Source: Bacillus sp. Cs-700 (lineage in GTDB: Bacteria; Bacillota; Bacilli; Bacillales; Guptibacillaceae). Taken from it: 64,000 nt of DNA. The DNA is taken from positions 4,202,001 to 4,266,000 of the forward strand of contig NZ_CP041063.1 in assembly GCF_011082085.1 (NCBI RefSeq), in the 5' to 3' direction. Positions 37,154 through 46,419 of the stretch are shown piece by piece; the first letter of the stretch is position 1; each line of letters opens with the position of its first letter. Made by a program: the position numbers and the translations under genes. Below the pieces are notes generated by a model that was not told the origin of the DNA, did not search any database, and worked only from the letters and a program-made list of their open reading frames with translations.

Positions 37154-38149
37154 ATGAAAGAAATAAAAAAAATCTGGCGTGCTCGAAAATGGATGAAAAG
37201 TAATGAGCCCTTTTTATATGCCTGGCACGCTCACGTAGGGTATGTACATGATTTATTTGATGAATTCGAATCCGGCTCAACCGTCTCAAGCGTTGCGACC
37301 AAACGAGACATGAATGAACTGCTTCTAACAAGATGGGCTGATGTTGGTGTGGCAATCGGTCATTTAACAAATGAAAAGAATGGAAACATTCGTTCTAAGA
37401 AACATATGGTGGAGTCTATCTCCAAAAACAGTGACCAGTCTGTAGGCATTTTATTAAAAGAAATGATGGAATTACATATTCCGATTCTGCTTTCTTATCC
37501 GGATTTACTAAACAAAGATCAACATGCCTTATATCAGGATGAAGATTATGGTGGAACTGTTGCAGCAACATCAAGCTTTATTGAACGGTTTGCCTTTCCA
37601 AAAATTTATCAAGCCATTAAATCAACAAATGCAACTTCTGTCATTGATTTTGGTGCAGGATACGCAGGTTATTTATCGCGTATTGGGGCAAAGCTTGAAC
37701 ATATGAAACTTGTTGGAATTGAGAAAAATCGATCGGTTTGTTTGGATGCAGAGGAGAACATCCATTTTCCGTTAAAATCACCGATTAACCTCTACCCTGA
37801 TGATATGATGACGTGGAAGTGGGACGGGGAGCCATTTGATGTAGCCATGATGAACAATTTACTCTACTATTTTGCCCCTGAGGATCGAGTGAAGCTGTTC
37901 GAGAAAGCCTATGAAGTAACTGGGAAAGATGGTCAGCTTCTCATCATCACCCCAATGCATGAATCTAAGCATGGCCTTGCCTTTTCAGCAGCGTTTAATA
38001 GCTTCATGAGTGCACACGATAATCTCTTTCCGCTCCCGAGTCGAAAGGATTTAGAGGAGCTTGCAACTGAAACTGGATTTCAATTAAAGCAGGTAAAACC
38101 CGTTGTCAAAGAAGGCGCATGGTACTTCTTGCGTTTTCAGAAAGTGTGA
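37154..38149 (+). CDS. class I SAM-dependent methyltransferase
   Basis: This 331-residue protein has a helical N-terminal domain and a Rossmann methyltransferase domain from about 150. Motif I is VIDFGAGYAGYLSRIG near 161-176, the acidic motif II is GIEKNRS, and MNNLLYYFAPEDRVKL marks the later strand. GGGAGGA (37141-37147) 6 bp before ATG 37154 decides the start. The acceptor is unknown. Coupling to the monooxygenase suggests the two act on the same molecule. A modest terminator separates it from asnO. Confidence 0.85.
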   Translation: MKEIKKIWRARKWMKSNEPFLYAWHAHVGYVHDLFDEFESGSTVSSVATKRDMNELLLTRWADVGVAIGHLTNEKNGNIRSKKHMVESISKNSDQSVGILLKEMMELHIPILLSYPDLLNKDQHALYQDEDYGGTVAATSSFIERFAFPKIYQAIKSTNATSVIDFGAGYAGYLSRIGAKLEHMKLVGIEKNRSVCLDAEENIHFPLKSPINLYPDDMMTWKWDGEPFDVAMMNNLLYYFAPEDRVKLFEKAYEVTGKDGQLLIITPMHESKHGLAFSAAFNSFMSAHDNLFPLPSRKDLEELATETGFQLKQVKPVVKEGAWYFLRFQKV

Positions 38150-38174
38150 GGCCTTTTAATAGGTCTCTTTTTTT
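38148..38174 (+). terminator. probable intrinsic terminator
   Basis: A GAGGCC/GGTCTC stem with one G-U pair is followed by T7, at the methyltransferase stop codon. Confidence 0.6.
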
Positions 38175-38254
38175 CGTTGTATCTGAGACATTTTGCACGA
38201 AACTTAGGCGTATGCATAATGTGAAAAGAGAGCAACGAGGGGAGGAAGATCTTT

Positions 38255-40096
38255 TTGTGTGGGATAACTGGATGGGTGGATTGGAAGAAAAATCTAACAG
38301 GCGAAGAGAAAGTCCTCCAGCATATGGCGCAAACTTTATCAAAAAGAGGACCTGATGCATCAAACCATTGGGTTAATGGTCATTGTGGATTTGGTCATAC
38401 GCGATTAGTCGTTGTCGATCCGGCTGGTGGAAGTCAGCCGATGACAAGAAAACATGGTGAAATCAACTATACCATTTGTTATAACGGTGAGTTATACAAT
38501 ACGGAGGATTTACGCAAAGTTCTCCTCGGTAAGGGGTATACTTTCCAATCTCATTCAGATACGGAAGTTCTTTTAACGTGCTATGTCGAGTGGGGAGAGC
38601 AGTGCGTAGATCATTTGAATGGCATATTTGCATTTGGGATTTGGGACGGGGAACGTCTCTTTCTGGCAAGGGACCGACTTGGCGTAAAACCATTATTTTT
38701 TCGTGAAAGTGGAAGTTCGCTACAATTCGGATCTGAACTTAAAGCGATACTTGCTCATCCAGACGTCAAGAAGGAGATTGACCGAGGAGGTTTACAGGAA
38801 ATCTTTGGGTTAGGACCTTCTCGCACGCCAGGGCACGGTGTTTTTCGAGGGATAAGTGAGCTGCGGCCAGGATTTGCGATGAAATTTGACCGAAGCGGAC
38901 TTCGTATTTGGCGTTATTGGAATGTTGTCAGTACTGAGCACACGGATGACCTTGATACTACTGTGGAAAAGGTAGGCGATCTTTTAAAAGATTCGATTAA
39001 AAGGCAGCTTGTAGCGGATGTTCCAGTATGCACGTTTTTATCCGGCGGAGTTGATTCTAGTGCGATCACTTCTGTTGCTCGAAGTGCATTTCAGGATGAT
39101 GGGAAAGGTACGCTTCGTTCTTTTTCCGTAGATTATGTTGATAATGATAAATATTTTAAGAGTAGTGAATTTCAGCCTAATTCAGATGCGCCTTGGATTA
39201 AAAAGGTTTCTGCAGAACTTGCAACAGATCATACGAACTGTGTGATTGACACAGCTCAGCTTGTTCATCATTTAAAAGAAGCGATTGAGTGTCGTGATCT
39301 TCCGGGCATGGCTGACGTTGATTCATCCTTGCTGTGGTTCTCAAAAGAAATCAAAAAACACGCAACTGTAGCGCTGTCTGGGGAATGTGCAGATGAGATC
39401 TTTGGTGGTTATCCCTGGTTTCATAAACCGGAACTATTAGATCAGGAACAGTTCCCATGGATGCGGTCTACTCTTGAAAGACAGGCGATGTTAAAAGAAG
39501 ACGTTCGGAATAAGTTGAAATTAGAAGACTACGTGGTTGAAAGGTATCGTGAATCGATTAATGAAACTCCAGCGCTAGATGGTGAAAGTGAAATCGAAGC
39601 AAAAAGAAGAGCCCTCTTTTATTTAAACTTAAATTGGTTTATGACAACGTTACTTGAACGCAAAGATCGTATGAGCATGGGAGCTAGTTTAGAAGTTAGG
39701 GTGCCGTTTTCCGACCACCGTATCATTGAATACGTTTGGAACGTACCGTGGGAGATGAAGATGCTTGATGGGAGAGAAAAAGGGTTATTGCGTAAAGCGA
39801 TGACTGGAACACTCTCGCATGAAGTGCTCTACCGTAAAAAAAGCCCTTATCCTAAAACGTATAACCCAGCTTATACGAAAGCCGTTACTTCATGGCTTCA
39901 AGATACGCTCAACAATAAGCAGGCGCCACTCCTCGAATTAATCGATCAAAAAGTTGTTCAAGAAATTATCGATTCAGAGGGGAAAGCCTTTAAAGTGCCT
40001 TGGTTCGGTCAGCTAATGGCAGGGCCGCAATTAATTGCCCACCTTGCTCAAATTAATTACTGGATGGAACATCATAACGTGAATTTAGTAGATTAA
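38255..40096 (+). CDS. asnO: glutamine-hydrolysing asparagine synthetase, AsnO type
   Basis: This 613-residue class II glutamine amidotransferase uses a TTG start, so Cys2 (MCGITGW) becomes the N-terminal nucleophile after Met removal. GGGGAGGA lies 8 bp upstream. Glutaminase motifs RLVVVDPAGGSQPM and YNGELYN are present. The synthetase domain has the pyrophosphate loop LSGGVDSSA near 261-269 and SGECADEIFGGYPWF. AsnO of B. subtilis (similar length, same yis neighbourhood) is needed for sporulation. A role in amidating a product of the two upstream genes is an alternative. A strong terminator follows. Confidence 0.9.
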   Translation: MCGITGWVDWKKNLTGEEKVLQHMAQTLSKRGPDASNHWVNGHCGFGHTRLVVVDPAGGSQPMTRKHGEINYTICYNGELYNTEDLRKVLLGKGYTFQSHSDTEVLLTCYVEWGEQCVDHLNGIFAFGIWDGERLFLARDRLGVKPLFFRESGSSLQFGSELKAILAHPDVKKEIDRGGLQEIFGLGPSRTPGHGVFRGISELRPGFAMKFDRSGLRIWRYWNVVSTEHTDDLDTTVEKVGDLLKDSIKRQLVADVPVCTFLSGGVDSSAITSVARSAFQDDGKGTLRSFSVDYVDNDKYFKSSEFQPNSDAPWIKKVSAELATDHTNCVIDTAQLVHHLKEAIECRDLPGMADVDSSLLWFSKEIKKHATVALSGECADEIFGGYPWFHKPELLDQEQFPWMRSTLERQAMLKEDVRNKLKLEDYVVERYRESINETPALDGESEIEAKRRALFYLNLNWFMTTLLERKDRMSMGASLEVRVPFSDHRIIEYVWNVPWEMKMLDGREKGLLRKAMTGTLSHEVLYRKKSPYPKTYNPAYTKAVTSWLQDTLNNKQAPLLELIDQKVVQEIIDSEGKAFKVPWFGQLMAGPQLIAHLAQINYWMEHHNVNLVD

Positions 40097-40097
40097 G

Positions 40098-40132
40098 AAA
40101 AGGACTGGAGCGAGGGGCTCCGGTCCTTTTCT
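40098..40132. terminator. strong terminator after asnO, symmetrical
   Basis: A 14-bp stem (AAAAGGACTGGAGC with GCTCCGGTCCTTTT, one G-U) lies between asnO and repeat block B. It could also stop antisense transcripts coming from amt through the repeats. Confidence 0.88.
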
Positions 40133-40149
40133 ATTGGTGTTTATAATGA

Positions 40150-40911
40150 AGGGGTTCAGTGCTTGTCGAGGCTAAACTGAGGCTTCCGGCTTTCGTGTCT
40201 AGCTGCAGTGGGCAGGGTCTTGATCGCTTCACCTTCTAAAATGAACACAAAGGGCGTGTTCTTTTTAGAAGGCTCCAGCGCTTGTCGACCCTAAACGCCC
40301 ACTTCCGCCTTTCGTGTCTAGCTGCAGCACCCAGACACTCGGTCACTTCACCATCCAACTCGAACACAAAGGGCGTGTTCAATTCGGATGGTTCCAGTGC
40401 CTGCCGTGTCTAAACGGGCGCTTTCGCTTTTCGTGTCTAGCTGCAGCACCCAGACACTCGGTCACTTCACCATCCAACTCGAACACAAAGGGCGTGTTCA
40501 ATTCGGATGGTTCCAGTGCCTGCCGTGTCTAAACGGGCGCTTTCGCTTTTCGTGTCTAGCTGCAGCACCCAGACACTCGGTCACTTCACCATCCAACTCG
40601 AACACAAAGGGCGTGTTCAATTCGGATGGTTCCAGTGCCTGCCGTGTCTAAACGGGCGCTTCCGCTTTTCGTGTCTAGCTGCAGCACCCAGACACTCGGT
40701 CACTTCACCATCCAACTCGAACACAAAGGGCGTGTTCAATTCGGATGGTTCCAGTGCCTGCCGTGTCTAAACGGGCGCTTCCGCTTTTCGTGTCTAGCTG
40801 CAGCACCCAGACACTCGGTCACTTCACCATCCAACTCGAACACAAAGGGCGTGTTCAATTCGGATGGTTCCAGTGCCTGCTGTGTCTAAACGGGCGCTTT
40901 CGCTTTTCGTG
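40150..40911 (-). repeat. structured repeat block B (half unit plus six tandem 119-bp units)
   Basis: After a truncated half unit, six units repeat at exactly 119 bp (from 40195, 40314, 40433, 40552, 40671 and 40790 to 40908). The last five are nearly identical; the first is a different type. In the sense (- strand) orientation the block begins 3 nt after the amt stop codon. Stems in the five similar units are AGACAC/GTGTCT, CACT/AGTG, CCATCC/GGATGG and GAACAC/GTGTTC. In the divergent unit they are AGGGTC/GACCCT, CGCT/AGCG, CCTTCTAAAA/TTTTAGAAGG and GAACAC/GTGTTC. No real gene is present. Confidence 0.95.
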
Positions 40912-42318
40912 TTACCCGCTGGTTTTTGCTTCGGCTGGATGTTCTTTTACACCTGGTTCGAGTCCGTTGAGTCGCTCGACTAGGCCGTGGCCGAATGGGG
41001 AGGGGGATGATGATGGGCTTTCGTTGTTGTTTAGGATGCCTCCTCTAACCCCGTATGCTGTGGAGCCGTGTTCGGCGAAATCAAGTCCTTGAATTTCTTC
41101 ATCACGCGACACGCGGATGGAAGAAAAACGAGTATAGATGAATAAAAAGGTGCCGACCGTTCCCATTGTCCAGGCCATAACAGCTAGAATTCCGATTGTT
41201 TGAACAAGGATGAGGGATGCGCCGCCTCCATAGAATAATCCGCCATCGATAGCAAACAATCCGACTGCTAAAGTTCCCCATACCCCGCATACCCCGTGAA
41301 CTGCAATTGCTCCAACTGGATCATCCAATTTCAGGCGGCGATCAATCAATTGAACGGCTTCAATAAGAATAACTCCAGAAATGAGACCGATAAACATAGC
41401 GCCAATTGGGGAGACGCTTGCTGTACCTGCTGTAATTCCGACTAATCCAGCTAATGCGCCGTTTAGAGTTAAGGAAGCATCAATTTGCTTATAGCGCACG
41501 TAAGAATAAAAGGCGCTTCCAATGACACCACTTGAAGCTGAGAGAAGAGTGGTTGCTACGATAGTAGGAATAAGTGCGTCGCTTGCTGAAAGAGTACTAC
41601 CTGCATTAAAACCAAACCAACCGAACCAGAGAATGAATACGCCAAGAGCACCGAGTGGAATATTATGTCCTTGAATAACATTAATCTTGCCGTTCGAATA
41701 TTTCCCAATACGTCCTCCGAGAAACGCTACGGCAACAACTGCTCCAAGCGCACCAGTCATGTGAACGACCGTTGATCCTGCAAAGTCCGTAAATCCTAAC
41801 TCTGCAAGCCATCCGCCACCCCAGATCCAGTGGCCTACGACAGGGTAGACAAATCCAATCATGATTACTGTAACAGCGATATAGCTAATCAGTTTCATTC
41901 GTTCAGCTACTGCGCCAGAAATAATCGTAGCACAAGTTGCTGCAAAGACGGCTTGGAATACAAAAAATCCAAGGTTTTCAGATTGTCCAAAGAGAAAGAA
42001 GCCATCACTCCCAATAAACCCGCCTGCTGACGAACCAAACATTAATCCATAGCCAACAATGAAGTAAAGAACTGCACCGATCGACATTGTTAGTAAGTTT
42101 TTCATTAAAATGTTTAATGCGTTTTTTGAGCGAGTAAATCCAGTTTCAACCATTGCGAATCCCGCGTGCATAAAGAATACGAGAAATGCAGCAATCATAA
42201 TCCAGACGGTATCCATTGAAGCACTTAAGGCACTGACTTCTGTAGCATCACCTGCTGCGAAGACATGCCCACCTGAAAGAAGGAAGAGAAGAGCGAACAA
42301 ACCAGTGATTTTTTTCAT
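40912..42318 (-). CDS. amt: ammonium transporter
   Basis: This 468-residue Amt/MEP/Rh transporter has an N-terminal signal-like segment (ending GGHVFAAG) and about eleven membrane helices. Signatures are MVETGFTRSKNALNILMKN, DFAGSTVVHMTGALGAVV with the pore His, and AIAVHGVCGVWGTLAVGLF with the second His. The C-terminal tail after about 425 is soluble and contacts PII in the family. It follows glnK in the same transcript. Its stop codon is the edge of repeat block B, and no ordinary terminator lies between. Confidence 0.95.
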   Translation of the reverse strand: MKKITGLFALLFLLSGGHVFAAGDATEVSALSASMDTVWIMIAAFLVFFMHAGFAMVETGFTRSKNALNILMKNLLTMSIGAVLYFIVGYGLMFGSSAGGFIGSDGFFLFGQSENLGFFVFQAVFAATCATIISGAVAERMKLISYIAVTVIMIGFVYPVVGHWIWGGGWLAELGFTDFAGSTVVHMTGALGAVVAVAFLGGRIGKYSNGKINVIQGHNIPLGALGVFILWFGWFGFNAGSTLSASDALIPTIVATTLLSASSGVIGSAFYSYVRYKQIDASLTLNGALAGLVGITAGTASVSPIGAMFIGLISGVILIEAVQLIDRRLKLDDPVGAIAVHGVCGVWGTLAVGLFAIDGGLFYGGGASLILVQTIGILAVMAWTMGTVGTFLFIYTRFSSIRVSRDEEIQGLDFAEHGSTAYGVRGGILNNNESPSSSPSPFGHGLVERLNGLEPGVKEHPAEAKTSG

Positions 42319-42411
42319 TGTTTATCATCCTTTTCATTTTATTTGGCACTTTTCGTAGATATTGTTGCTTTTAGATAAGTGGTTAATTTCCGCTCCTTAG
42401 AAAAGAGCCTT

Positions 42412-42753
42412 TTATTTAAATGCCGTTAGTCCATGTTCACCAGATCGTATTCGAATAACATCCTCAACCGGATAGACGAATATTTTACCGTCCCCAACTT
42501 CTCCTGTTGCACATATATCTCGAATATTCTTCACCACATGATCAAGGAGATGGTCGTCGAAGATGAGCTCTACTTTAATTTTTGCTTGAAGTGAAACTTC
42601 GAAATGACTCCCTCTAAACACGCCTGTTTGCTTTTTTTGTAATCCGCATCCGGCTACCTCGGAAACGGTCATGCCCGTGATCCCTTCATCTCGCAATCGA
42701 TCTCTTAGATCCTGGAATGCTTCAGGACGAATAATAGCTTCTACTTTTTTCAT
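42412..42753 (-). CDS. glnK: PII nitrogen-regulatory protein (GlnK/NrgB type)
   Basis: This PII protein of 113 residues has EGITGMTVSEVAGCG, a T loop (about 36-55), the B-loop ATEVGDGKIFV-like segment TGEVGDGKIFVYPV, and C-terminal IRIRSGEHG. It binds ATP/ADP/2-oxoglutarate and controls the Amt channel and nitrogen regulators. Aligned to E. coli GlnB, both T-loop tyrosines (46 and 51) are Phe (VFRGSHF), so uridylylation at Tyr51 is impossible. This agrees with non-modified PII proteins of Bacillus. GGAGGG precedes the ATG. Confidence 0.95.
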   Translation of the reverse strand: MKKVEAIIRPEAFQDLRDRLRDEGITGMTVSEVAGCGLQKKQTGVFRGSHFEVSLQAKIKVELIFDDHLLDHVVKNIRDICATGEVGDGKIFVYPVEDVIRIRSGEHGLTAFK

Positions 42754-42766
42754 GTAAGACCCTCCA

Positions 42767-42783
42767 TGTCACTTTTTCTAACA
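42767..42783. promoter_or_regulatory. TnrA/GlnR box, proximal
   Basis: On the - strand TGTTAGAAAAAGTGACA fits TGTNANAWWWTNTNACA with one mismatch. It lies just upstream of the glnK ribosome-binding site and about 23 bp downstream of the inferred transcription start, a position suited to repression. Confidence 0.65.
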
Positions 42784-42804
42784 TTGCTTTTTTTCTATAT
42801 CCTC

Positions 42805-42833
42805 ATGTTATGCTCAGAAAACATGAAATTCAA
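42805..42833 (-). promoter_or_regulatory. candidate sigma-A promoter of glnK-amt
   Basis: On the - strand, TTGAAT (42828-42833), a 17-bp spacer and TAACAT (42805-42810) form a good housekeeping promoter between the two TnrA/GlnR boxes. Confidence 0.55.
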
Positions 42834-42861
42834 GCTTATTTTTAGAAAATTTAAAATACTT

Positions 42862-42878
42862 TGTCATAAAATCTAACT
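42862..42878. promoter_or_regulatory. TnrA/GlnR box, distal
   Basis: TGTCATAAAATCTAACT on the + strand fits the TnrA/GlnR consensus with one mismatch at the last base. It lies about 72 bp upstream of the inferred start of glnK-amt transcription, where activation by TnrA is possible. Confidence 0.6.
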
Positions 42879-42956
42879 ATGCCTAAAATGGATTATGAGA
42901 ATACTAGAGGCGTGGTAAGGTTGGTTGCGCTTACAGGATAGGTACAGGGTTTGAAG

Positions 42957-42992
42957 CAAAAAAATCTCCCGGATTTAATATCCGAGAGATTC
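42957..42992 (-). terminator. intrinsic terminator of the GH13 gene
   Basis: An AATCTCTCGGAT/ATCCGGGAGATT stem (one G-U) is followed by a T7 run on the - strand. Confidence 0.85.
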
Positions 42993-42996
42993 GTCC

Positions 42997-44766
<1,770 letters not shown>

Positions 44767-44916
44767 TTAGTTTTAGAAAAATCAGCCTAGCTTTTTGTGA
44801 TAGAAGAAAGGCGTGGAATGTTCCTTACCTATCAAATGTAGAAGATCAATCGCTTCTAGTCAAATGTAAAAAACAAGGGGGATTTGGTATTTCGAAAAAA
44901 TTTTGAAAAAACTTTG

Positions 44917-44930
44917 TGCAAACGGTTGCG
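44917..44930. promoter_or_regulatory. LacI-family operator overlapping the mdxE -35
   Basis: TGCAAACGGTTGCG is a near-perfect LacI-type half-site pair. It overlaps the -35 of the mdxE promoter, so binding would block polymerase. Confidence 0.6.
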
Positions 44931-44953
44931 AAAAAAGTATAGGCATGTATAAT
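44926..44953 (+). promoter_or_regulatory. sigma-A promoter of mdxEFG
   Basis: TTGCGA (44926-44931), a 16-bp spacer and a perfect TATAAT (44948-44953), about 88 bp before mdxE. Confidence 0.65.
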
Positions 44954-44970
44954 AGGTTATAGATAGTCAG

Positions 44971-44984
44971 TGCAATCGTTTTCA
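44971..44984. promoter_or_regulatory. LacI-family operator downstream of the mdxE promoter
   Basis: TGCAATCGTTTTCA lies within the early transcribed region of mdxE, resembles the two operators upstream, and could act with them. Confidence 0.5.
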
Positions 44985-44994
44985 CGAAAATCAA

Positions 44995-45008
44995 TGAAAG
45001 CGTTTGTA
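44995..45008. promoter_or_regulatory. cre-like site (CcpA)
   Basis: TGAAAGCGTTTGTA resembles the CcpA cre consensus (two mismatches at the 3' end). It lies in the mdxE leader, a position suited to roadblock repression by glucose. Confidence 0.5.
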
Positions 45009-45040
45009 TGATGATCGAAAATTTAAGAGGGGGTTAACAC

Positions 45041-46324
45041 ATGAAACGCTTTTTCGCTTTGTTTCTTACTCTAGTTCTTGCAATCGGCGTTCTTGCAGCA
45101 TGCGGACCGCAAAACAATGAAAACGCTTCAAGTAACGGTGGAGGCAGTGATTCTGAAGGGGATGACGCTAACAAACCTGAGAAGCTCGTTGTTTGGGAAG
45201 ATACAGATAAAGGGATTGCGCTTGAACCGGCAATTGCTAGTTTTGAAGAGGAGTATGGCATTAAAGTAGAATTTAAAGAACTAGGTATGGCGGATGAAAT
45301 TAGAGAACAAATTCGTCTTGACGGCCCAGCAGGTACTGGACCTGATGTTATTACACTACCACACGATCAAATTGGACAAGCTGCGGTTGAGGGACTTATT
45401 TCTCCAATCGAAGTTGAGCAGTCCGTTGTTGATACGTTTACAGAATCTTCTATTCAAGCAGAAAGCTTTGATGGGAAGCTATACGGACTACCAAAAGCAA
45501 CAGAAACACCCGTTTTTATTTACAACAAAGAACTTATGGACAAAGCACCTGAATCAATGGATGAAGTTTATGACTTCGCAAAAGATTTTACAAAGGACAA
45601 GCAGTATGGCTTCCTAGCACTTTGGGATAACTTCTATTTTGCAAACGCTGTATTAGCTGGTTATGGCGGGTATGTCTTTGATCGTACAGATGAAGGTCTA
45701 AATCCACAAGATATTGGTCTCAACAATGAAGGCGCAGTAGAAGGTACTGAGTACATTCAGAAATGGTATGAAGAAGGTCTATTCCCTAAAGGTCTAATTG
45801 GTGAAAACGGTGGATCTACGATGGACGGTCTCTTTAATGAAGGAAAAGCCGCTTCTGTTATGAACGGACCATGGTCTTTCCAAGGTTATAAAGATGCTGG
45901 AATTGATATTGGTGTAGCACCAATGCCTAAACTTCCAAATGGCGAAAACTTTAAAACATTTATCGGTGTTAAAGGTTGGCACGTAAGTAATTTCTCTGAG
46001 AACAAAGAGTGGGCTACAAAGCTAGTAGAATGGTTAACAAACGAGGAAAATGCGAAGATTCGTTATGAAGAAACAGCTGAAATTCCTCCAGTTAAATCAC
46101 TAATTGAAGATCCAGTTATTGCTGATAATGAAGGTGCTTCTGCAGTTGCAGTTCAATCTCAATATGGTGTTCCTATGCCTAACATTCCAGAAATGGCAGA
46201 AGTATGGGAGCCGGCAGCATCAGCCCTTCAACTAGTTGCTACGAAAAAGCAAGAGCCAAAAGCTGCACTAGATGAGGCAACAAAAACAATTAAGTCTCAA
46301 ATCGAACAAAATCACAGCAATTAA
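45041..46324 (+). CDS. mdxE: maltodextrin ABC transporter substrate-binding lipoprotein
   Basis: This family 1 solute-binding lipoprotein of 427 residues has the lipobox LAAC (Cys about 21), a Gly/Ser/Asp linker, and a MalE-type body. Typical elements are KLVVWEDTDKG, GPDVITLPHDQIGQAA, YGLPKATETPVFIYNKEL, and AASVMNGPWSFQGYKDAG. It captures maltodextrins outside the membrane for MdxFG. The ATPase is not encoded here; in Bacillus the shared MsmX normally serves this system. A hairpin after the gene probably helps its higher expression. GAGGGGG precedes the ATG. Confidence 0.93.
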   Translation: MKRFFALFLTLVLAIGVLAACGPQNNENASSNGGGSDSEGDDANKPEKLVVWEDTDKGIALEPAIASFEEEYGIKVEFKELGMADEIREQIRLDGPAGTGPDVITLPHDQIGQAAVEGLISPIEVEQSVVDTFTESSIQAESFDGKLYGLPKATETPVFIYNKELMDKAPESMDEVYDFAKDFTKDKQYGFLALWDNFYFANAVLAGYGGYVFDRTDEGLNPQDIGLNNEGAVEGTEYIQKWYEEGLFPKGLIGENGGSTMDGLFNEGKAASVMNGPWSFQGYKDAGIDIGVAPMPKLPNGENFKTFIGVKGWHVSNFSENKEWATKLVEWLTNEENAKIRYEETAEIPPVKSLIEDPVIADNEGASAVAVQSQYGVPMPNIPEMAEVWEPAASALQLVATKKQEPKAALDEATKTIKSQIEQNHSN

Positions 46325-46340
46325 TGAGTTGAAAATTCAA

Positions 46341-46368
46341 AGCGGTACTCCGGAAACGGGGTACTGCT
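46341..46368 (+). other. intercistronic hairpin mdxE-mdxF
   Basis: An AGCGGTACTCC/GGGGTACTGCT stem with a 6-nt loop lies between the binding-protein and permease genes and has no T run. Such hairpins commonly stabilise binding-protein mRNA; that role is inferred. Confidence 0.6.
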
Positions 46369-46419
46369 TCTCACTTTAAAGCTACATAAGTGGGGAGAAG
46401 AAAGGGGATTGCCATCACG

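Noticed and set aside
38175-38254. Sigma-E or sigma-K promoter for asnO
   Set aside because: CATAATGT is suggestive as a -10, but the spacing to possible -35 elements is wrong.
40195-40908. CRISPR array
   Set aside because: The period is constant but there are no short repeats with unique spacers. The whole 119 bp repeats, and there are no cas genes nearby.
40314-41092. A series of similar open frames of 72-115 codons on the + strand
   Set aside because: They are the same repeat unit read in shifting frames and have no separate ribosome-binding sites. The last runs antisense into amt. They are by-products of the 119-bp array.
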